This document shows positions 57,408 through 64,000 of a stretch of DNA of 64,000 nucleotides, piece after piece. The notes beneath the pieces are model-generated. The model worked only from the letters and a program-made list of their open reading frames with translations. It searched no databases and was not told where the DNA came from. The DNA lies in NCBI GenBank assembly GCA_963966185.1, contig CAWZYM010000376.1:403501-467500 (forward strand), given 5' to 3'. This DNA is from Rhabditoides inermis. Its lineage: Eukaryota; Nematoda; Chromadorea; Rhabditida; Rhabditidae. The position numbers and the translations under genes were made by a program. How positions within the stretch are numbered: position 1 is the stretch's first letter; every line of letters begins with the position of its first letter.

Positions 57408-59626
57408 AAGTGTCCGCTTGTGAGAACTACAAATGTGAGGCTCTGGAACGTACATACATGAGTGATACAGCTTCACAATATGGGCAGAGAGGGACTCCAT
57501 AGTACGTATGTATAAATGACAGACCGGGGGGGGGGGGGGAGGGAGAGAGAGAGAGAGGAGAGAGATAGAGAGAAAGGGAGGAAGAGAAAGAGATAAATCG
57601 TTCTATGGATCTGCATTAAAAATGTGACTAGTGAGAAAATGAGATTGAATGTGAATAGTAAATAGTGAATTCTCGAAAAACGATTTTGCTGACGGGAATG
57701 TGTATATGAAAAACAATGCATAGCGTTTGTGCACAACATTGCTTGCATATACATATCAGAAAGAGAATGAGAGAGAAGAGAGAGAGAGAGAGGGGGAGAG
57801 AAGAGAGAGAAAGAGAAAGAGAGAGACGCGAGTAAAATGAAATTTGGTTTCTTCACCTTCTCCGTACGGATCAGCCACTCAAAGAAAACCTACTTGTCGT
57901 TGAATGTTACACAATATTATTAGAACATGCGAATTCCAGAAGCCACAATGGGAGTGGAATTCGAAAGCGACGCGGGAACGAGAAACGGGTGAAAAAGAAG
58001 GCGAGAGCTATTGCCTTCTCTAACTAAATAGCCTTTCGAAAAAGCGGCAAAAGTCCTATACAGCCATTATACAACTGAGGACATCAACAAATGTGACTAC
58101 ATGTAAAGAGAGAAAGGAAAGTGCATAAAATTTAGCAGAATGTACGTAACAACATGAAAAACGGCTAACTTGCAAACATGTTTTGCTTTTTTTTAAAGAG
58201 AAAACTTTTCTGCTATGCTGTCGCATAATCGAACGAGGAACACTTACGACATTAGTATTAGCGCGCACATCCGATTTCAGAATGAGAAGGGGGAGGATAG
58301 AGAGAGATAGAGAGTGTGAGAGAGATATAGAGATAGATAGAGAGAGAGAGGAGAGGAAGAGGGGAAGAGACAAGAGAGATTTGGCTCCTGTAATATGTAA
58401 TCCCTGAGATTGTCGGCGCGTTAGTGGATTTCGAGATCCTCTAGCTCTATGTTCCATCGGCTTTCACAAATGCATAACAGTGACTGGTTGACTTCCGAGA
58501 TTAAACATGGATGGTGAAACGCGGAAGTTGGGAACAAGTCTCTCTCTCTCTCTCTCTCTTCCTCCGACTTTCTCACGCGTCACACAAGAAAGTGACAATT
58601 GACGCGAGAGAAAGACAAAAGAACAAGTTCTTAAATAGAAAGTATCAAGGGTTACCGGATTAAGGATATTTACGTACAAATATGTAATTGACGCGTGTGA
58701 GAAGCCGCGTATTGTTGTACATAACTTCAATTGTATGAGAATGTTTTTTTTTAAACCGCCTGATTTACGGGAAGATATTATGAATAGTAAGTGTATGAGT
58801 CATTTTTGCTTGGAATAAGAAAAGAGGGCTATTGGAGGGTGAAGAATTATGGTTGTGCGCGGACAGGAAAAAGAGGGAGAGAGAGGAAGAGAGAGAGAGA
58901 GAGAAAAAGAGAGAGGGGGAGAGAGAGGAAGAGAGAGAGAGAGAGAAAAAGAGAGAGAGGGGGAGATCCGGATACGAACCCACGCCTCAGAGATTCGATA
59001 GGAAAGGAAGTATAGTTGGAACGCACAAAACGCCGAAAAATGTTATGTACACCTGGGAAACTAAAATTCAAAAACCCAGGAAAACTGCGTTCGACTGCAT
59101 TCCATAGTGTACTAATGTAACATGTGTAGTTGTTCAATATTTTTAAGTAACAAAACATGTAAAGTAAAACTAAAGAAAAGCAGGGATTGGGATAATCGCG
59201 GCTTATGCGATTTAGTGTGACATTCCAGATTTCTCGGCAATAACAAATTGTATAGGCGCAGCGGTATATTGCGGACGAAAGAAAAACAATAGAAGAAGAA
59301 ATTGATGTTTTTGATGGGGGAAATGAAAGAGGCTGCGGTGACACCGAAATGTTTACAAAGTGTTCAGTGAGAGTTTGACCGCGTGGAGTCTCAAATAGAC
59401 ATTATGCAACTATGCATTATTACGAGCTTGTTTACTTTGCGAAATCAGTACCCGGAATTGTTGTAATGGGAAGTGCAAGTTCCAGTACAACACCATCGTC
59501 AACCCTATCTTTTTGCTAAATTGAAAACCCGCTAAAATTAGACATATCAAATGTCGCAGACGCGTTTTTCGATAATTGCAGCCGCAATGCAAGCACAACG
59601 GAAGAAAGTAAAGCGGATGAAAGAGG

Positions 59627-59683
<57 letters not shown>

Positions 59684-60035
59684 GAGAGAGAGAAAAATAA
59701 GAGAACAATTAGAAATTTATGGACTAACAGTTTGCATAAATGTGAGAGTGACACGGAAAAGTGAGCATGGGAAAACAGCGAAAAGAAAGAGGAGCGGAAA
59801 TAACGAAGGATCGCCATAGCGACTCGAGTTTTGTGACATGGTTCCGTGAACACTCGTTTTCTCTCTCTCTCCCTCTCTCTCTCCCTCTCTCTCTCTCTCT
59901 CCCTTTCTCCCAAGATGAGCGGACATCAATGTATGTGCATAAAAGGTAATGAAAAAACGCCCCACTACGCAAGAGCTCAAAAAGTAAAGCAGGCTAGATG
60001 GGTAATAATAGCTTATGCAAGCAGACCGGGAACAG

Positions 60036-60082
<47 letters not shown>

Positions 60083-60227
60083 ATTACGCAGTATGCTCTC
60101 AATGACCATGACCATGAGCAGGACGAGTGGACAAAAAAGGTGATATTCAAAGTCTTCATAGGAAGATAAGAGTCGTCTCCTCTTCTTTCATATGTCGAGG
60201 TATGGCTTCTGAGTGAGTGTGAGTAGG

Positions 60228-60269
<42 letters not shown>

Positions 60270-60371
60270 CATTCGCAGTAGTCTACCTCTGTTTCCCATC
60301 ACCCATTCATTCCAATTCCATTTCAAAAGCGAAGCGGTCTCTCTGTCTCCTTCCCTTTCTCTCCCCCTTTC

Positions 60372-60413
<42 letters not shown>

Positions 60414-61163
60414 ACAATTGCCTCGAGACACTATAATTCTGTGAGAGCGTCCATAGTCGCGGAGTTAATTAATACGGAAGTGGGTTTACGAGATGAGAAC
60501 GAGAGAGAAAGAGACCCGGTCGGACAATAATGAGACTTGAACCGAGTCTGCACATTGCAGATAACGAACTCATACTTGTGATGAGCTATGAGGACAACTC
60601 AATTTGAATATTGTGTATTCGTATTGTATGAGATAAACCAATTTATTAGTTAACTACGAGAATGATATTTCAACAGAAGAGACGTAGGGACGCATGAATC
60701 TTTTTTTGGTACATGTTTACTGGCAGTGTGGTGAATTTATCACTCTATAGACTTTAGTTCAAACTGAAAAAAAACATGAGAAACGGCGAGAGCGCGCCGC
60801 TCTCTCACTTTCCTGATTCGCCATTCGATAGAATAGGATTGTCCGCTCTTTCCGTTTACACGTGTTTCGTGATTGTCTCTGCCTCTCTCATCGATAATCG
60901 AGTCACAAGTACAATCAATGATAGATTGTGACAGTTTTGGATCGGTCAGGAACGCCCTGAAAAAAGAAAATGAAAATCATCACGACTCTCGGTCAAATCG
61001 GTGTACCACGGACCTAACGACAGAACAGCTATTTAAACTTTTTTTTGCATATTTACTTGCGACTTTTTCGTGCTTTTGTTGTTTACCAGGTCTCCATCGA
61101 GTTAACTTCTTTTATTCAACTTTTTTATGTGATTTTAGTAACAGTTGTTAAAATAATACTGAG
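56706..61163. other. 4.5 kb without genes, microsatellite-rich
   Basis: No coding exon was recognised. GA or CT tracts at about 57341-57407, 57528-57595, 57760-57828, 58280-58380, 58538-58560, 58867-58965, 59632-59692, 59863-59910, 60038-60082, 60230-60268 and 60352-60410, alternating in strand. The 58867-58965 tract is itself a tandem duplication of about 50 bases. Confidence 0.6.
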
Positions 61164-62422
61164 ATGGACCCCGCGGTGTTCCGCCTCCGCAAGAGTCATA
61201 TCCTTCGGGACCTTCTGTCTGCTGGTTCTGGAGTGAGGAGCGCTGCGATTGTTCACCTGGATGGGGACACGTGCCAAAAGACCGGCAATCTACAGGTATG
61301 ACGCTCGTTCACCTATTTTTTGAAGTAATACTTTTGCTGATGCCCCTCTAAACATCGAACATCTCAACGTAAGAGATACGTTTTGATCGAGCTAAAATTA
61401 AGATCTCCAGGATACTTTTCTTCTTTGGAAAAATAGGGAAAAAATATTTCACGTGACAAGTTTAGGTGACAAATGTATTGATCACATGATATCATTTCAG
61501 ATCGCTCCTTTCGAGTTGCTCGCTATTGGGGAAATGTTCGAGAACGAGGAATCGGTTGAAGAGATCGCTGTGAACGGAGTGAAGTGAGAAAAAAAATCGC
61601 ATTTTTTTTCAGAATGGATCGATGAAAAACAAATAAAATAACATGTTGGTTTTACTTCTCAATTCGTTCGACCTGCCGTTCTGTTTCAACTTAACTGGTC
61701 GAATTATTCCTGTTTTTTTGCAAGAAATAGTAGATCACAGAATAACGGTGATCGGCTTGCCAGTTGCGACAAGTTGTGATATATTTTTTAAGCTGATTGT
61801 GAGATGACCGTGTTTAAGCAAGCGAGGCATAGCGACAAATAACGCATTGTCCTCCACACATCCATAAAACACTACAAGAAATCGCACGTGATGTTTTCAC
61901 AGTTCTGCAATACGTTTCGAGCGACAAAACGCATCATAACATTGTGATCGCAAGTGTCTGGACTACAGCTTCTGTTGATGCTTTCGATGCTATGGCTTTC
62001 AGGTATTCCAGGGTGCTCAGTGATATTTTCACGTGGTGCGGTCGAACCAATAGTGATGAGCTAACACTGGCCGCGTTTGACAATGGTTCGTTTTCATGAT
62101 TTATAAATAATCCAAATTTCATCCGCTCATTGTTAGGTACATGAACGAAGTAACAATGTTTGAAACTGTCTCTCTGTCGGATTTTGAAGACAGTTCAGAA
62201 CAGAGTTTAGTTTTGTTGCTCAAAAATCTATCATGTCGTGTTCTTTTATATTTCACGAGTACAAGTTGTTCCAACCCGTATAATCGTATAAATGGTTCGA
62301 TGGGACTTATATCTATAGCTTCTAAAATACGTTTTCTAGGCTTCCTCGTCACACTATCGGAATGCTCGCTGAAAACTGCGGAACTGGTGGAAAAAGCGGC
62401 GAAACGATTGAATGGACAGTGA
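61164..62422 (+). CDS. profilin-like small protein
   Basis: Four phase-compatible exons: 61164-61295, 61501-61583, 62003-62085, 62340-62422; 126 residues, within the nematode profilin range. The layout resembles profilin: N-terminal helix (LRDLLSAGSGV), AAIVHLDGDT (profilin AAIxGxDG strand), FELLAIGEMFENEESVEEIA, NGVKYSRVLSD (profilin GxKY), then strands and a C-terminal helix KTAELVEKAAKRL. Profilin binds G-actin and proline-rich ligands; the usual N-terminal tryptophan is absent, so ligand binding may differ. A Roadblock/LC7-type fold (e.g. a LAMTOR subunit) is the main alternative. Without the last splice, exon 3 would read on to a stop at 62099 (103 residues). Long AT-rich frames in intron 3 are not counted as coding. 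Confidence 0.6.
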
Positions 62423-62838
62423 TAAACGAGTTCGAAATATTTGAAAAACAATTCATGCTGAAACTTTATTGAAACTAAACTTTTATGGAACTTGTATGAT
62501 GATACTAATAAATACAAACGTTTAGTATTCACATACTTGTCGATAACTAAAACAATTAATACGTGTTTTTTTCAACAGCTCGTTCAGAATAAAGGGAAAA
62601 AAGTACAAACGAACGGAGAGAGAGATAGAGAGAAAGAGAGAGAACTACAATGTAAATCGTTATCGCGCGATCCCACAAAGTGGGTCTTATCAGATAAACT
62701 GTGGTTGTCCCCGCACTCTCCATCCTTGCCATTCCAATGTGGTTCTCACTATGTGGAGTCGGCTGTGCGAATGGATCAAATCACTCCATATCAGAACCGA
62801 GCCACTGCTACTGCTACTGGTCGCATGCAACACGGTCA
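62423..62838. other. non-coding stretch
   Basis: 3' flank of the profilin-like gene. No gene was seen; the open frame running into the satellite is not codon-biased. Confidence 0.4.
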
Positions 62839-62839
62839 G

Positions 62840-62880
<41 letters not shown>

Positions 62881-62984
62881 GGAGAGAGAGAGAGAAAAAG
62901 GGGAAGAGGGAGAAGGGAGAGAGAGAGAAGGAGGGGGATTGGGATGGAGAGAGAGTGAGAGAAGGAGGGGGATTGGGATGGAGA
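62839..62984 (+). repeat. GA tract with a 32-bp tandem duplication
   Basis: (GA)n followed by two copies of a 32-base unit containing GGAGGGGGATTGGGATGG, leading directly into the hexanucleotide array. Confidence 0.9.
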
Positions 62985-63564
<580 letters not shown>

Positions 63565-63572
63565 TGACTCCT

Positions 63573-63949
63573 TCAGGGGCATCCTGTCTCCCACTCTTTC
63601 GGAGGCGAAGATGCGGCGTGTGTACGAAGCTCCCAGTGATCTACATGGAAAGGTTGGGAAGATCGCAAAAAAAAAGAGATTATTGAAATCGTGGCAGCCC
63701 GTTCCGTGGATGCGTACGCGTTGTTGGTGATGCTTGGTCGATCGTGACACGATCGATGGCGAAGAGACGTCTCCAAGAGTGTCATCGTCTTCGAGGATTC
63801 CTCTCCAGTCTCAATGCCGTAGATGTAGAGAGTAGCAAAATAGAATACCAGTCCGGTTAGTGTCCTCCGCCGCGCATCATTGTTCAGAAGTCGGGGAATA
63901 ACAGGGAAAGACACGCGACCGCGCGCTGGCAGAGAAATGAGAGGAATGA
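63573..63949 (-). CDS. possible exon at the window edge
   Basis: Minus strand: an acceptor-like TGCCAG (63934-63929) opens a frame with VIPRLLNNDARRRTLTGLVF, YFATLYIYGIETGEESSKTM and LLETSLRHRS, containing one hydrophobic, possibly transmembrane stretch. It has no ATG near its start, so if real it is an internal or terminal exon of a gene extending beyond the window. Evidence is limited to frame length and composition. Confidence 0.25.
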
Positions 63950-64000
63950 TTAGAGATAAATAATCTGTTTAAATTAAATTCGTGACTATTGTAGCCCACG

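Noticed and set aside
62141..62422. 93-residue open frame as a separate gene
   Set aside because: Its last part is exon 4 of the profilin-like gene; the remainder is AT-rich intron sequence that happens to stay open.

Overview
The window is nuclear DNA of a nematode. The evidence is 40 short exons in a conserved metabolic gene, compact introns with TTTCAG-type acceptors, likely trans-splice acceptors directly before start codons, an Sra-superfamily chemoreceptor, GATA-rich promoters on digestive protease genes, and very dense (GA)n/(CT)n microsatellites. The general look (small exons, moderate GC, many foldback elements) suggests a diplogastrid such as Pristionchus or a relative. The species is inferred, not read directly.

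Layout. 1-2.5 kb: microsatellites and one frameshifted gene fragment. 2.6-4.5 kb (minus): a secreted C-type-lectin-domain gene. 6.0-13.3 kb: three cathepsin B genes (plus, minus, plus), each a complete 330-residue preproenzyme, almost identical over most of the coding region and separated by TTAA-flanked elements and a 1.5 kb foldback element. 15.5-37.3 kb (plus): a complete 40-exon mitochondrial pyruvate carboxylase gene (pyc-1), 1178 residues, with every catalytic landmark in place. Its introns hold a complete antisense seven-transmembrane chemoreceptor gene, a TTAA element, a 1 kb hairpin-ended element whose empty site can be reconstructed, a 2.4 kb inverted-repeat element and a tRNA-like sequence.

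38.2-39.0 kb (plus): 5' exons of an F-box gene. 39.4-43.0 kb: retroelement debris, comprising a Penelope-like fragment with a truncated GIY-YIG region, an AT-rich reverse transcriptase with one in-frame stop, and hammerhead-ribozyme-like motifs downstream. 43.2-46.8 kb: an orphan terminal exon, weak gene candidates and two mobile elements. 47.1-56.7 kb (minus): a 13-exon gene of unrecognised family with two phase-compatible alternative first exons. 56.7-61.2 kb: microsatellite-rich DNA without genes. 61.2-62.4 kb (plus): a four-exon profilin-like gene of 126 residues. 63.0-63.5 kb: a nearly perfect 536-bp hexanucleotide satellite.

The lectin and cathepsin genes share signal peptides and GATA-type promoter motifs and probably act in the intestine. 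The carboxylase serves mitochondrial anaplerosis. The most unusual content is the mobile-element layer: TTAA elements carrying tRNA-like internal promoters, foldback elements with stacked hairpins, and ribozyme-like motifs beside the retroelement. Exon structures were deduced by eye from splice consensus, reading phase and protein family knowledge. No alignment or RNA evidence was available.
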